Notes under the pieces: model-generated | What the model saw: the letters and a program-made list of their open reading frames with translations, nothing else | Database searches by the model: none | What the model was told of the DNA's origin: nothing | Shown: in pieces, positions 23,303 through 34,929 of the stretch | Numbering within the stretch: the first letter of the stretch is position 1 | How the letters are laid out: every line of letters begins with the position of its first letter | NCBI GenBank assembly: GCA_964035575.1 | Contig: OZ037879.1 | Location: forward strand, 186,001-250,000 | Length of the DNA stretch: 64,000 nucleotides | Direction: 5' to 3' | Source of the DNA: Rhynchopus sp. YZ270_cl-10 | Lineage: Eukaryota > Euglenozoa > Diplonemea > Diplonemida > Diplonemidae | Program-made: the position numbers and the translations under genes

Positions 23303-24051
23303 AATCACCTGTCCGAGGACGGGTTCTGTACAGTCGCCCGAAGGCTAATGAGTTTCAGAGGTGTATTTTTTTTTTTTTCGAAAAATAAAAAAAAAAAAAA
23401 CCTCTGTCACCACCCCAGGTGATTAGCTTTGGAGGCCTTTGACGATAACAGGAATGGTAGTTGCTTATGCAGTCACCTCCGACTGACCCACGATGTCAGC
23501 CCCGGATGAAAGCACAAAAAGGCAAGAGGTTTCATTCTTTTTTTTTTTTTTTTTTTTGTGAAAAGGAGTTTTTTTGCAGGCCTAATGCTAACTTTGGGGG
23601 AGGGGGGAAAAAAGCGAACCGACGAAAAAAAAAAATTTCCCTCCGGGAAGGGGTCCAGGGTTTTCGCTTATCTTTATGAAAAATTTTTTTCCCCAAAATC
23701 GTGAAGATATGTCCAAAAAGGGGTCAAAAAAAATTTTTTCGTGCTCCGCGCGAAAAGGTCCGTTCATTTCGCGTAAACACGTGATGACGTGGGATGGTAA
23801 CGTACATCAAGAACCAAACCAACCCTTTTCTCACGTTTTCCACGTCAAGCCCTCGCATTAGGTTCTCTCCAGTGAACGAAACCTTCCCTCAGGACAAGAA
23901 GAAACGGCGGTTGATATCAAAACTTTCTAGCGAAGCCACGGTACGCAACATTTCAAAATTTGTGACCTAAAACCGAACATTTTTACAGCCAAACTATGGT
24001 AGAGGTCTGTGGGCTGCCAGTTTTTGAGCTGCGCCGCAGGCGCACGGTAGG
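23303..24051. repeat. Repeat mosaic: families F and B plus an inverted transposon fragment
   Basis: 23296-23350 continues a family F repeat. 23462-23520 is family B (CCGACTGACCCACGATG, GGATGAAAGCAC). 23651-24058 is an inverted copy of 33155-33500 (part of the element at 32793-33597) and includes two GTACCGTG modules at 23929 and 24030. No intact gene. Confidence 0.6.
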
Positions 24052-24387
24052 CTACTTTTTTAATGCCGGCAAGGGGGGTGCATCATTGAGTCCCTGAAAC
24101 AAGTCTCCATCGTCACCGCCACCGCCATCGCCATCGCCATCGCCATCGCCATCGCCATCGCCATCGCCATCGCCATCGCCATCGCCATCGCCATCGCCAT
24201 CGCCATCGCCATCGCCATCGCCATCGCCATCGCCATCTTCGCTTTCCTCTTTAACATCAACAGATGCAACACTGCTCTCTGTATCTTCAGAGATCAGAAC
24301 TTCTCCAACACTCGATGTCTCGTCGACTGACAGACCCTCCTCCTCCTCGAACCCAGTGGTGGGGGCCACAGTATGCACTGCTGTGTC
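24052..24387 (-). pseudogene. Acidic Gly-Asp-repeat coding remnant
   Basis: About 110 codons encode a Glu/Asp/Ser-rich segment (SVDETSSVGEVLISEDTESS), then about 20 Gly-Asp pairs from the hexamer array, then LFQGLNDAPPLPALKK. No ATG opens the frame; a stop lies just upstream, so a spliced exon start is required if it is real. The stop codon falls in an AAGTAG belonging to an inserted GTACCGTG module, so the original C-terminus seems replaced by repeat DNA. The regular codon pattern of the acidic part argues for a former gene. Product unknown. Confidence 0.3.
24116..24237. repeat. 6-bp tandem array, unit GCCATC
   Basis: About 20 perfect hexamers; on the minus strand they read GATGGC, coding for Asp-Gly in the acidic remnant's frame. 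Confidence 0.9.
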
Positions 24388-25258
24388 CTTCTTTTAATCT
24401 CCCTTCCTCCTGAAGATGCGGGCGCAGGTGCCCACATCTCCAGGACCAAGGTACCCACGGCATACCACAGGCAGAGAACCCCCCATCCCAAAAAACCCCC
24501 ATTTTTAAGGGTGAACCGACGAACCAACGGATAAATAAAAAAAATAATAAATAAAAGTGAACCGACGAACCAACGGTTAGCATTAGGCCTGGTTTTTTTG
24601 AACTGCAGCAAAAAAAAAAAAAAAAGGAGAAGTTGAAAGTGCAAAAGAACGCCTCACCGTTCGCTGGCGGACGCAGGCACCAGTGGGAAAAAATATTTTG
24701 TATGTCGAGTGTTTGCACGCAGGTAAGTAACAGAACTAATACGGAACAGAACAGAAATGGGGAAAAAAGGTGAAAAATACATACCACCCCCCTTTTTTTT
24801 TTGTGTGATACATCTCCTTGGATTGGGGATCGTATGGGAGGTTTGAAAGTTTTTGTTATTTTTTTTTTGCTTTTGCGGGCGCTCTTTTTTTGTGGTACAT
24901 TTTTAAAGACAAATGCTTAGTTGTAAAGAAAAATGTACGATTTGCTTTGTTTGCTTTCTTGCTTGATTTATATTTATGACCTTTTAGTTTTTCATCTGCA
25001 TCGGTGGGCTTAAGGGGTATAGTCGTTCTACGTTTTGCAGGCATCACGTCAACGGAGAAAAGTCTCATGAAAGGGGTGGGGGGAGAATGGTGTAGAATCA
25101 GGGGGTAGTTTGCAGAAAGTATCATTTTCCTGCAAATATTTTTTTATTGACAATCATTAGGGCGGATTTTTCACATACAGAGACATACAAAATGGCAAAG
25201 AAACTGTAGTTGATTGCAGACACCTCCGACTGACCCACGATGCCAGCCATCCGGATGA
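24388..25258. other. Gene-free spacer
   Basis: 24632-24690 is a family A repeat (GTTGAAAGTGCAAAAG..GACGCAGGCACC). 25201-25256 is family B. A minus-strand open stretch of 89 codons at 24856-25125 is Lys-rich with no recognisable domain. Confidence 0.45.
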
Positions 25259-25266
25259 AAGCAAAC

Positions 25267-25899
25267 CAGGGTATTTCCTAATTTTGGAATTTTTCCGGAA
25301 AATTCCGACATCCGGAAGCAAATTTTTTTCCCTGGAAAAAAAGTGGGTTTTCAGCCCCAAAACATGCCGCGATTGGCATTTCCGGAATCCGTCCGCGCTG
25401 TGGTGGGGTCACTTTGCCGAAATGGCCGAGTTCTTGGTGTTGGTCAAAATGAGTGTAAGGAAAAGGGGACCAGGTAAATCCCACAACCCAGATTTTCTCT
25501 CCCTGATCCTGAATACATGGAAATGCCCGAAAACACCGGCATTTGCATTTTCGGAATCCGCCCGTTCTGTGGTGGGGTCAATTTGACGAAATGGACAAGT
25601 CCTTGGTTTTGGTCAAAACCCGTCAGTGTAAGGTAAAGGGGTAAAGTGCTTGCCTGTAGAAACTGGTAGGAACAGGCAGCGCCGCAGGCGCACGGTACCC
25701 AACATCGGTGAAAATAAAAATTCCCGAAAACTGCTTTATTTGAATGATTGGAGCGATCCAGAACAGCGAACATACTTTTTTCGGGAAAATACCAAAAAAT
25801 AAGCACTTTAAATACGTCCCTAATTTTTTCCCGCAAATTTTTTCCCTGGCCAATTTTTTTCAAATACCCGGAAGCGGAAGCAAATTAGGAAACACCCTG
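25267..25899. mobile_element. hAT-like MITE, 8-bp target duplication AAGCAAAC
   Basis: Ends CAGGGTATTTCCTAATTT and AAATTAGGAAACACCCTG are inverted; AAGCAAAC is duplicated at 25259-25266 and 25900-25907. It is related to the MITE at 22442-23294 by terminus and by internal GGTGGGGTCA / TTTCCGGAATCCG units. It carries one inverted GTACCGTG module at 25677-25702. The insertion sits at the end of a family B repeat. Confidence 0.85.
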
Positions 25900-25907
25900 A
25901 AGCAAAC

Positions 25908-25910
25908 AGA

Positions 25911-25949
<39 letters not shown>

Positions 25950-27341
25950 ACACACAAATTTGACAATTTGTCAAAATGTGTGCTGTGGATGGGGAGACTC
26001 TATAACCATTTGCTCGATGGCTGTAGAGGCAGGCTTGGTGTGTCGCCAGCTCGTAGTCATCCACAGACTCCTTCCCCCGAGAGACAAGAGAACAGTGCCA
26101 TGTGTTCTGTATTCGGGATTACCCGTAAACTTTGCGTCAATATCCCGATGTGTGATAAAACTTTAAAAAAGCTCTTTTCTGTTTTGAAGAATGAAAAAAA
26201 AGGGGTTTGCGGGATAACCTGATCCTTACGGTCTAGGGTTATCTTAAAGAAAAAAAAAAGAGAGAAGTTTGTGAAGGTGATCCTAAGTCTAATGTGCTTA
26301 GTCACCTACAAAAAAAAAAAAAAAAAAGGTTGAAAGTGTCATACATTGAAATCCCGGAGAGCCTCTGAGAGTTTTTATTTTGATTTTATTTGGAATTTTC
26401 TTGCCAAACTCTCGGAGAATCTCAGGTATTTCAAAACGTATGAAGCAGCCCCTCCGCTACCAAAAAAAATTTTCTGTTGCAGCGCAACAGAACTCAGGTC
26501 AGGGGGAAAGAAAAAAAATCCCGGGGTTACCTGAAAAGGATATTTTTCAAAATCTAAGTGGCGAGAAAATTTGTCAATTTTTTTCCGTGACCCATCACGA
26601 TCCGGGATAATTCCGGAAATGCAAATCAGGTGATTTTTACGATTTCTGTGAGGGTAAAAAAAATTTTTCCTGCGGAGAAACCCCCTCCCCCACAACAGAC
26701 CTCGAAAAAAATCAGAAATTATAGCGGCGGGGCTGGTATGCAAAAATGAAGAAAATAAAAAAAAATGTAAGAACAATACGAGACGTTTCGAATATTGCAG
26801 ACACCCGAGGGTGAGCTCCACTATGCAAAACACTGTTTGCGTAACTGCTCTAGTTTGTTTTTTTACGCACACTGTCAGGCCGTGCACTCACCCAACAGTG
26901 CTCCGCAACACTACCACCCTACAGTAGTGCGTAAGCGTAAGCGCATCACATAACATCAAGAAAGGGGCGAGAGAACGGCAAAGGGACACTTTGTGTGTCT
27001 ATCCGAGCTCGTTACTTGAAACAATAAACAACTAGAATATGGGGAGGGTACGGAGAGGGGTTTTTGATGTAGACTCTTGTGGTATTTTGACGATCCGATG
27101 TAAAAAAAAGAAGCAGAATTTAGAAAAGAAAAAAAGGGGGGAACCCATTTGGTTTCGGGTGAAGGAAGGATGTCACAACAATTGGAAACACGGACCCCCT
27201 GAGTTTCATATTTTTTTCTTCTTCTTCTCCTTGTATTTTATGTTGGTAGTGATGTCATTCAGACAGTCAGTACCCTTTGTTTGCTTTTAAAAGTTTAAGT
27301 TCGCATTTTCAATTGGCTTTTTTTTTTTTTTTTTTTTTTTT
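25908..27341. other. Gene-free spacer
   Basis: Contents: an A-run near 25915; a truncated LINE 3' hairpin at 26266-26308; a small decayed relative of the 7569-8639 element at 26343-26440; a family E fragment at 26785-26826; and 26865-26990, a diverged copy of 7025-7190. No gene was recognised. Confidence 0.5.
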
Positions 27342-29576
27342 GAGAAAAGTTCGATTTCGGCCTCGAAAATTACCGTGACACCGATTTGTCACGGAATTTT
27401 GTCACGGAATTTTTTTGAAAGATTCGATTTCGTGACAAAAAAAAATCGATTTCGTGACAAACCAATTTTTTCATTGACACACAAAATTCGATTTCGTGAC
27501 AAACCGATTTTTTCATTGACAAAAAAAAATTCGATTTCGTGACAAATCCAAAAATTCAGTGACAAAAAAATGTCAATGAAAAAATGGATTTTGTCAAGGA
27601 AACCGAACTTTTTGTCACGGAAAAAGTCGTGACAGAAATGGATTTTGTCAAGGAAACCAAACTTTTTGTCACGGAAAAAGTCGTGACAGGGCACTGGGTA
27701 CTGGGTACACTGGATACAAGGATAAAAGTCGTGAAAGAGCAACCACAGCTCCACATGACAAACACAAAAGTGTCCAGTCACGTGGGGCATTCATGCACTG
27801 AGGAGATAATGTTCCAACAATTTACAAGAAAGATTACTTAACCTACTGCTGGAAATTGCCAGGTCGTAGTAACACACAAAGTGTGCCTCCGTTCGGGAAG
27901 ACCGGATATTCTAGAGACCAAAAAGGCCTCAAGAATATCTTCCGGTAGTCAAGGTATAACCGAATGAACGGCCCAAGACCCCCGTGGAGAAGTTAAATGT
28001 GTAATGCTATCAGGTAGAAACTGCGAACACTGTCTTACCCTCCTCAATGCATGGTGGAAGATGTCTTTGACAACAAATATCCTGTACCCAGGTACCAGGT
28101 TCCCAGACCCACGTAGTACCACGTCGCAGTACTACGCAAAATTTACCACCAGACCCTGTCTTCGTGCACCTTAAGTACAACGCCGCAGACAGGCCAAACA
28201 TGCGTTGGACTCAGAGGAATGCCTGCTGTGCAGTGTATCAAACATGAGAACCAACTCCCAGCAACAAGGGGCGCCTTTTGGCGGGCGTTGTTGAGGGTGT
28301 TTGGGGTGCAAAGTTTTCCACAATTTTGATGCGCGGGTACAGAAGTGTTATCTTGTTCTTTCATCTCTAGGAATGTAAATGTCAATCGCGTTTAACTACC
28401 ACTAGGGCTTGTTCAGTGAACCCACGAGGGGTCGAAGGGGGTTGGTTATCCCATATCTATCAAAGGTTGTGTCGACCAGGCGAATCCACTATGTTACGCT
28501 GTATGATGATAAATCCGAAGAAATAACAGTGCATAGCAACTGCAGGAAGTTTGTTAAAAAGAGTGCCTCACGCTACACAAACCACCACCCGCGATTGACT
28601 TAGATGTTATAACAAAGAGAATTCAGAACAAAACAACACCCTGCCCCATACACACTAAATTGTCATGCTTCAAGAGCATGCCTGGGCCAAAATTACTATG
28701 ACGAAAAGGCAACAAGACCACCCACAAGGAGTGTGAATTGTGCACTGGTTTTCTGGGGGAACAAACAATATTTTCTTGTGTCTAGTCCTCCGGAAGCAGA
28801 GGACAGACTTTCCGGAAGGTTTCCAAAGTCGAATTTCTTGCACTAGCTATGCTCCCTGGTTAATGGCTATAGCAGTGACTGACAAAGTGTTCCCACCCCC
28901 CTTTCCACCACCATAATAACCGAACTCTGCTTATCAAACCACAATCTGAATCTGCTTCCGTCGCATGCGCTGGTGGATTCGATCTGTTTTGGTGTGTGTA
29001 ATGGAATGTATGGGTGAGGGTTGGGGTATTAGGTATAGAAACGTGCGCACCCATTAATTTTTTACCGAATGAAAATGAAATCTGCAATGAGTGTCTGCTG
29101 CATATCATTTAGTGGGGCTGGCCTCTGGCCAGAGGCGTGCAAGCCTGACCGTGTTCGCGATATACTAAGTCTTGCATAATCATAAAGTTATCATACCTTG
29201 TGTCTTCAGTCTCTGCCCTTCGGTTTCTAGACAGCTCAAGAATGGCCTCTTTTGTGTCTGTCAAGTGGCTGTCTGGTCACTTTTCAGTGACTGGCGGGTT
29301 GGCTGTCACGACTTTTTCCTTGACAAATTCCATTTTTTTCAATGACATTTTTTTGTCAATGAAAAAATGGATTTGTCACGAAATCGAATTTTTTTTTGTC
29401 AATGAAAAAAGTCATTTGTCACTAAATTGAATTTTGTGTGTCAATGAAAAAATCGGCTTGTCACGAAATCGATTTTTTTTTGTCACGAAATCGAATCTTT
29501 CAAAAAAATTCCGTGACAAAGTACCGTGACAAATCGGTGTCACGGGTATTTTCGAGGCCGAAATCGAACTTTTCTC
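27342..29576 (-). mobile_element. 2.2-kb non-autonomous TIR element, copy B (complete)
   Basis: Both ends read GAGAAAAGTTCGATTTCGGC inward. The terminal repeats are over 110 bp, followed by arrays of TTTCGTGACAAA and TTCATTGACA. The core matches copy A (567-2690) in inverted orientation, and 27700-28150 also matches the element inside SART1 intron 3. T runs on both sides could hide a target duplication. No transposase is recognisable. Long terminal repeats with internal arrays recall Mutator-like non-autonomous elements, but this is inference. Confidence 0.8.
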
Positions 29577-30109
29577 TTTTTTTTTGGATAAAACTTTTTT
29601 GTGCCTGTAATTTTGTTTTTGTTTTTGATTTGAAAATTTGGTTGTTTTGCTCCACAAAACTACACACGTCTATGTATCCAGGTATTTTTTTTTTTTTAAA
29701 TTTTTTTGTATTTTTTTTTTTTTTGTTTTCCTTCTTATTCGTCGATGAGTCTTCTTCTTCTTCTCCTTTTTCTTCGTCCTATTGTGCGTTTTATCAACAG
29801 AATATTTCCCCCACCAATTCTACACACAGACGAAAGCTTCCTAAGAAGGAACTGCACTTTTGCGGATCGAATAGAGCCCAGGGGGGGCGTCTTTTTGCAT
29901 AGTATTCCCCTCGTTCTTCTCCTCCCTCTCTTCCTCTGTTTCACGCAGTGAAGCTCATACAGAGCCTGCGGTTATGCTATACAATACGCCTTAAGGGGAA
30001 CTACACCTAGCAACTAGCATCTTGCTTCCCCTTAAGACCTGTGAGGTTGAGGTTGGTCCATCTTCTCTCCAATGCTTCGTAAAAAAATTCAAAGAATTTT
30101 TGTAATAAA
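29577..30109. other. Spacer downstream of the zinc-finger gene
   Basis: No gene. 29991-30037 can form a hairpin (CTTAAGGGGAA / TTCCCCTTAAG with a 25-nt loop) about 75 bp after the downstream gene's stop, so it may lie in its 3' UTR. Confidence 0.5.
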
Positions 30110-31147
30110 TTAACGCTGTGAGTCTGCGGCAAATGAGGCGAGAAGTGTCGCGATTGGCGAGTCTCTTTTTGGTGCAGTGTCCATGTCGTCATCTTCAAGG
30201 GCGGGCACTTCGTCGGCGTCGCCTAGAAGTTCAAGGTAAGACGAGAGGCCGCCTTGGAGCATGTCTTGCAGGTCACCCTCCTCAATGCTGTCGGTGTCCT
30301 CTGTTGTGCCACGCTCTGCGGCACGGCGTTTGTCCTTCAGCTTCGACTTGACGTTGCGGAGAGAAAGCAGTTCGTAGTCGAGGACTCTGGTGCCGGTGCT
30401 GTCAAGGACGATGTTGGTCGGACGCACACCACGCGCATAGATGTGTGGGTTGCCGCACTCGCCTTTGCAGGCGCCTGAGTAGAATTTCGGGCATTTCGTG
30501 TGGGTCGTCATCTGGGTGTGCCAGTTCTCTCTGCAGACGATGCAACGGAGACGGCAGCACATTTCGTCGTTGAGCCATTTCTGGCGGGTCCACATGTTGT
30601 GAGTGCATGGGGGAATGTCCGTCACCGAAGCAAGCGCAGGGCTGAGTGCCTCCGCAGCCTTCTTCTTCTGTGCATCAGCGGAGGGATGCTTCTTCTGTTC
30701 CTTCTTTTGCTTCTTCTTCTGTGCAGGGCGCTGTGCGCGCTGTGGGTACTGTTCGCTTCTTGCGGGGATTTCATTTTGGACGTACGGCATGACCGCAACA
30801 GGAGCGCACGTCATTGGGAGTGTGACGTAGTCGCTCATTGGCAGCAGGCGGACTGCGGTGGTGTTTCCGGGCACGGCGCTGACGACACTGTACTGTGGCT
30901 GCTGCACCTGGATGGGCTGGAGGGTGCCGAACTGCATTTGTGCGGTGTCAACGTAACTGACCCGTTGAGGCTGCGGGACGTACACAGGAACGGTGCGGAG
31001 AGTCTGTGCCTCAATGGGTGCTGCTGCGTAACATGGTCCCTGTGCCACAGTGATGGGAGAGGACCCCGCCGACGAGGCATTCGGCTCCATCATTTGCAAG
31101 TTGTCCGACTCTCTCCTCGACAGCGCCATGTATCCGTCCATTGCCAT
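30110..31147 (-). CDS. CCCH-like zinc-finger protein
   Basis: 345 residues from the ATG at 31147 (MAMDGYMALS); context CACAATGG. A longer in-frame start would add a hydrophobic, non-protein-like stretch, so 31147 is chosen. Residues 1-135 are Gln/Pro/Val-rich and probably disordered; 136-165 are basic (KKKQKKEQKK). A Cys/His block follows: C181, C197-C198, C202, C205, H210, then C219-x7-C227-x3-C231-x3-H235, which fits the CCCH spacing used for RNA binding. The C-terminus (285-330) is acidic. The likely role is RNA binding in nucleus or cytoplasm, inferred from the finger alone. No intron is seen. The upstream C-Rxx-C segment may be a second zinc site. Confidence 0.75.
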   Translation of the reverse strand: MAMDGYMALSRRESDNLQMMEPNASSAGSSPITVAQGPCYAAAPIEAQTLRTVPVYVPQPQRVSYVDTAQMQFGTLQPIQVQQPQYSVVSAVPGNTTAVRLLPMSDYVTLPMTCAPVAVMPYVQNEIPARSEQYPQRAQRPAQKKKQKKEQKKHPSADAQKKKAAEALSPALASVTDIPPCTHNMWTRQKWLNDEMCCRLRCIVCRENWHTQMTTHTKCPKFYSGACKGECGNPHIYARGVRPTNIVLDSTGTRVLDYELLSLRNVKSKLKDKRRAAERGTTEDTDSIEEGDLQDMLQGGLSSYLELLGDADEVPALEDDDMDTAPKRDSPIATLLASFAADSQR

Positions 31148-32263
31148 TGTGTTCGTCGGCGCAAAAAAAAATAGAAGAGGAAAGGGAAAAGGGTGTAATG
31201 TAGTGTAAAAAAGGGGGTGTTTTGTGTTTTGCGAAGAGAAGGCAAAGAAGGTGGTAATTCTGCAGAGGTTGAAAGTGTGGATGAGAGACAAGGAATAGGT
31301 GTGCCACCCAACTCCCCTTTGGGCTCTGCCCAGCAGATGGGTGTTGTCCAATTCGTGGAATGCACGGGAGTTCAGGTCCCCCGTAGTTTGAAGACCCTTT
31401 CGCGGAGTTTAGCAACACCTTTTTATAAGGTCAGTACTGGGGATCAGGTTGACCAAAATCACAGATTTTTTACCCCCTTTTTTTAACAAAAAGGTGGCCA
31501 GATTTGTCTGGATGGAAGCCCCCATGATATGAAAAAAAGTCAGTGAAAATAACGGGAAAAAATAGGAGGGGGGAGAGGGTTCGTGGGGTTGTTCATTTCT
31601 TTTTTCGTTCACATTTTTTTTTTGCATTTTCTCTTTTCTTTCAGGACATTTCTTGCAGCTTAATATTTCGCTTTTTTTTGCTGGAGTTCTTTGAGAGAGA
31701 AGGGAGATGTTTCGACAACAATATAGGAAGGCTTTACCACGTACCTGGGTAGGTACGTTGGGCCAGGGTAAGGTTTGCAAAAGTCAGAGGGGAATTCCCT
31801 GAGCTAGACTATCGTCACACAACACGACCAAGACACGTTGTTTCATGTTTTGGTATAATTTATTTTTTTTAACAATCATGGAATCCATTGGATGGCCACC
31901 AATCCAGATACTACGTAACTTTCTACTTCAAGAGAACAGAACCTTTGCATACACATGCATACACCCTGTTTTCTGAAAAGCTTGTCAAAATGCAAACGTC
32001 ACCTCGGAAAAAAATGGGTACACGCCAATCAACAAGATCAGGGGCTTGTACAACATAAAAGAAACACTCGGTCAACCTGACCGAGTTTGCAGAGTATTCT
32101 AAAAGGAGACACTCGATCAGGCTAAAAAAAAAAAAGTGAAGTTGATAGTGCAAACGCCGGACGCAGGCACCTACACTCCGCGGGTTATAGAACCCCGGGG
32201 TGTTGCACATAGTGAGTTGATGACAGGGAAACTGTAAGCAGGAAAAAATGAAAAAAGAAAAGA
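31148..32263. other. Upstream region of the zinc-finger gene and spacer
   Basis: The 60 bp before the ATG are pyrimidine-rich on the coding strand. A TATAAAAAG lies on the minus strand at about 31419-31427, roughly 275 bp upstream, and could be a TATA box if the leader is long. 32128-32175 is a family A repeat. No gene. Confidence 0.4.
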
Positions 32264-32358
32264 AGTCAGTTATGCCCTATTTCTGGTTTTCGGGTATATC
32301 TAAACTTATTTTCGGGTATCTCTGACCATTTCAAAAAAAGGGTAGGGTATAACTGACT
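32264..32358. mobile_element. 95-bp MITE, ends AGTCAGTTATGCCCTA
   Basis: AGTCAGTTATGCCCTA and TAGGGTATAACTGACT bound the element. Its interior (CGGGTATCTCTGACCATTTC) matches the block at 326-464. Confidence 0.7.
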
Positions 32359-32787
32359 ATTCCCCAAAAATAAATAATAATGATGACATGAAAAGGAAGC
32401 CAGGAGCGTCACTGCGCAAAGAAGGTGCCGCGAGGCGCAGACGTCGGTTTTGCCCCCAAATGTGGTCGCTGCCTGCAGCAACGGACACAGCCGTACTTAA
32501 ATTCTGAGCTGTTGACTTCCCCTGGTTACCTTTTTATTTCAATCTCTGGCCTGGCTGTTGGTCGTTTCATGCTCTGAGTGCACACACCCTTCATCGCATA
32601 GGAAGCTGGCCCAGCATTTATATACCCTAGACAGGGTTTTACCTTGCAGTTAGCAGGGGCAAGGGACGTTTAGCACCCTGAGGACAAAACAGACGAAAAA
32701 GAATTGTCCCGCATACCCCTCCGAAGGAAGTACAGACGGCACACTTCATCCCCCTGTGAGTGTGGCAAGGCAGAGTTAACCCCCTTG
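32359..32787. other. Spacer
   Basis: No gene or clear repeat. AAGGCAGAGTTAACCcCCTTG near 32768 resembles a stretch at about 15682. Confidence 0.5.
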
Positions 32788-32792
32788 GTCTG

Positions 32793-33597
32793 CAGGGTTT
32801 TTTCTAGGGGGAGCGGGGGGGGACGCCGTCCCCCCCCAGATTTTGGGGGGAAACGCGTCCCCCCCCGGGGGGGGACGCATTTTGACTTGGGAAAAAAAGG
32901 ATATGGGGGGTGGTTGGGGGTCACCCGCACATACCCCCATTTGGGACACCACGTACGTAACCCGCACCAGAAAAAAAAGGGGAGGCAGGGAGTCGAGCGC
33001 GCGCGAAGCGCGTCTTATCCCCTTCCTGGCATCATTGTGAAGAGGATATAGCGAGGTGAAGTTTCAGACCGTGCCCCCAATTCACTCAATCTTTGCACCA
33101 TTTGACGGACCGAACAAAAGAGTGAGAATAAGGGATCGGCAAAAATAAAAAAGTAGCGTACCGTGCGCCTGCGGCGCAACTCAAAACTTATGAGCGGAAT
33201 CCCACAGCCCTCTACCATAGTTTGGCTGTAAAAATGTTCAATTTTAGGTCACAATTTTTTGAAATGTTGCGTACCGTGGCTTCGCCAGAAAGTTCTGACC
33301 GCCGTTTCTTCTTGTACTGAGGGAAGGTTCCGTGGAACATGAGAAAAAGGGTTGGTTTGGTTCTTGATGTACGTTACCATCCCACGTTATCACGTATTTA
33401 CGTGAAATGAAGGGGCTTTTTTGCGCGGAGCGCGAAAATTTTTGACCCCTTTTTGGACATATCTTCACGGTTTTGGAAAAAATTTCCATGAAGATAAGCG
33501 GAAACCCTGCTTGCACCTGCGAAAAAAAAAATTTTTTTGGGTGGTTTTTTTGCGTCCCCCCCCAGATCTGAAAAAAAAAATCCTAGAAAAAACCCTG
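32793..33597. mobile_element. TIR element CAGGGTTTTTTCTAGG, 5-bp target duplication
   Basis: Ends CAGGGTTTTTTCTAGG and CCTAGAAAAAACCCTG; GTCTG is duplicated at 32788-32792 and 33598-33602. The interior has two GTACCGTG modules (33154-33179 and 33267-33288) and shares 33155-33500 with the inverted fragment at 23651-24058. No transposase. Confidence 0.8.
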
Positions 33598-33602
33598 GTC
33601 TG

Positions 33603-34770
33603 ACGTCAAAAAAACTAATTTCATATACTTTCCGTTCAAAGAAGAGAAAGCACACAAGGACGTAAAAACGAAACGAAAAAAGAAGAAAAAAAACAACTAT
33701 CTTTACGGGTTGTGAAAATCACCTCCCAATTCGGGGTACCTATACCCTGTGGGGAAGAATGTCACTGCTGAGGGCACCCAGAGATGTGGAAAAAAAAAAA
33801 TCGAAGTGTTTGCCAACAAAAATAAAAACAAAACACAACTTTTCGAGCGTGCAAAACCCACATGTTCACACATGGGGGGATCACTTTTAACTTTTCGAGG
33901 AAATAATACTAAATCAGAACGTACCCAGACCCACCCTACTCATGGTGACCACATTGCGCAATTTCTGATGTATTTACCATCAGAATCGCAGCTGTTATTT
34001 TGCATATTATAATGCATCTCAAGACAACACAGCCACCATCACCCTCCCCCCCAACCCCCAATACCCTCTCCCCATTCACTCTGTTTCAAACAAAAATGCG
34101 TTTTTTTCCCCAACACGAAATGTGATTGGAAAACCCAGCAAAAGATAGAGCCAATCAACAAGATCTCTTTAGTATTTTTACCCCCTGAATTTCGCACTTT
34201 GCGCCAAACCAGATTCTGACACCTGGTTTTGGCTGCGTTCAACGGAGAAGGAAAAAAGAAAACACTCACATAACGGATTGACCAGAGGAATGGCGTTTTA
34301 GAGATCAAGTCGGAGGTTCACTGATGAATGTGAGTGATGTTAGTGGAAAACCAATACGCTAAAGCGGGCACCATAATTCGTCGTTTTCCATTTCTATTCG
34401 TCAATGCTTGATACGGCTTGACCAGAGGAATGTCTTTTTAGAGATCAAGTCAAGAGGTTATATTGTCTGGTTTTTTTTTTCACTTTTTGACCCAAAAAAA
34501 AAAGCACCTATGCGATGATGCAAATACCTGCACCCGTTTGCTTCTTTCTGTGTTCAGCGGAGAAAAGAACAAAAAACAACTGCACAAAAAGAGAAGCAAC
34601 GTGGGTAGGGGGGGAGCGAGAGGAGCAACGTGGGTAGGGGGGGAGCGAGAGGAGCAACGAAAAGAGCGACACAAAAAATAAAGGTTGACTTAAAATACAA
34701 AGCACTCTTGTGACAGTGTACCTAAAAAACGTTGGAGTGAACAGAACTATCTTTCTCCTCCTCCCGCAAG
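33603..34770. other. Gene-free spacer with direct repeats
   Basis: 34276-34308 and 34418-34450 are direct copies of TTGACCAGAGGAATG..TTTTAGAGATCAAGTC. 34600-34655 has two tandem copies of a GGAGCGAGAGGAGCAACG unit. 34672-34740 is a truncated family C repeat. No gene. Confidence 0.5.
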
Positions 34771-34918
34771 GGTACACGACGTGGTCCAGAGGCACCTGAC
34801 AAGTGAAATGACATGGAAATCACTTGTCATGACAAGTGATTCACTTGTCATTTACTTGTCATCAATTTCACTTGTCACCATGACAAGTGAAATTGGTCCT
34901 GGACCACGTCGTGTAACC
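34771..34918. mobile_element. 148-bp MITE with TGACAAGTGA dyads
   Basis: ACACGACGTGGTCCAG and CTGGACCACGTCGTGT are the inverted ends. Inside are seven or so copies of ACTTGTCA / TGACAAGT in both orientations. No target duplication was recognised. Confidence 0.65.
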
Positions 34919-34929
34919 ATAAAATGAGG

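Noticed and set aside
27342-27480. tRNA B-box-like GTTCGATTTC
   Set aside because: It is part of the terminal repeat array, occurs many times and has no cloverleaf around it. No tRNA gene could be supported anywhere in the window.
30500-31174. 224-codon plus-strand frame opposite the zinc-finger gene
   Set aside because: Antisense shadow; the minus-strand frame has CCCH spacing and a good start context.
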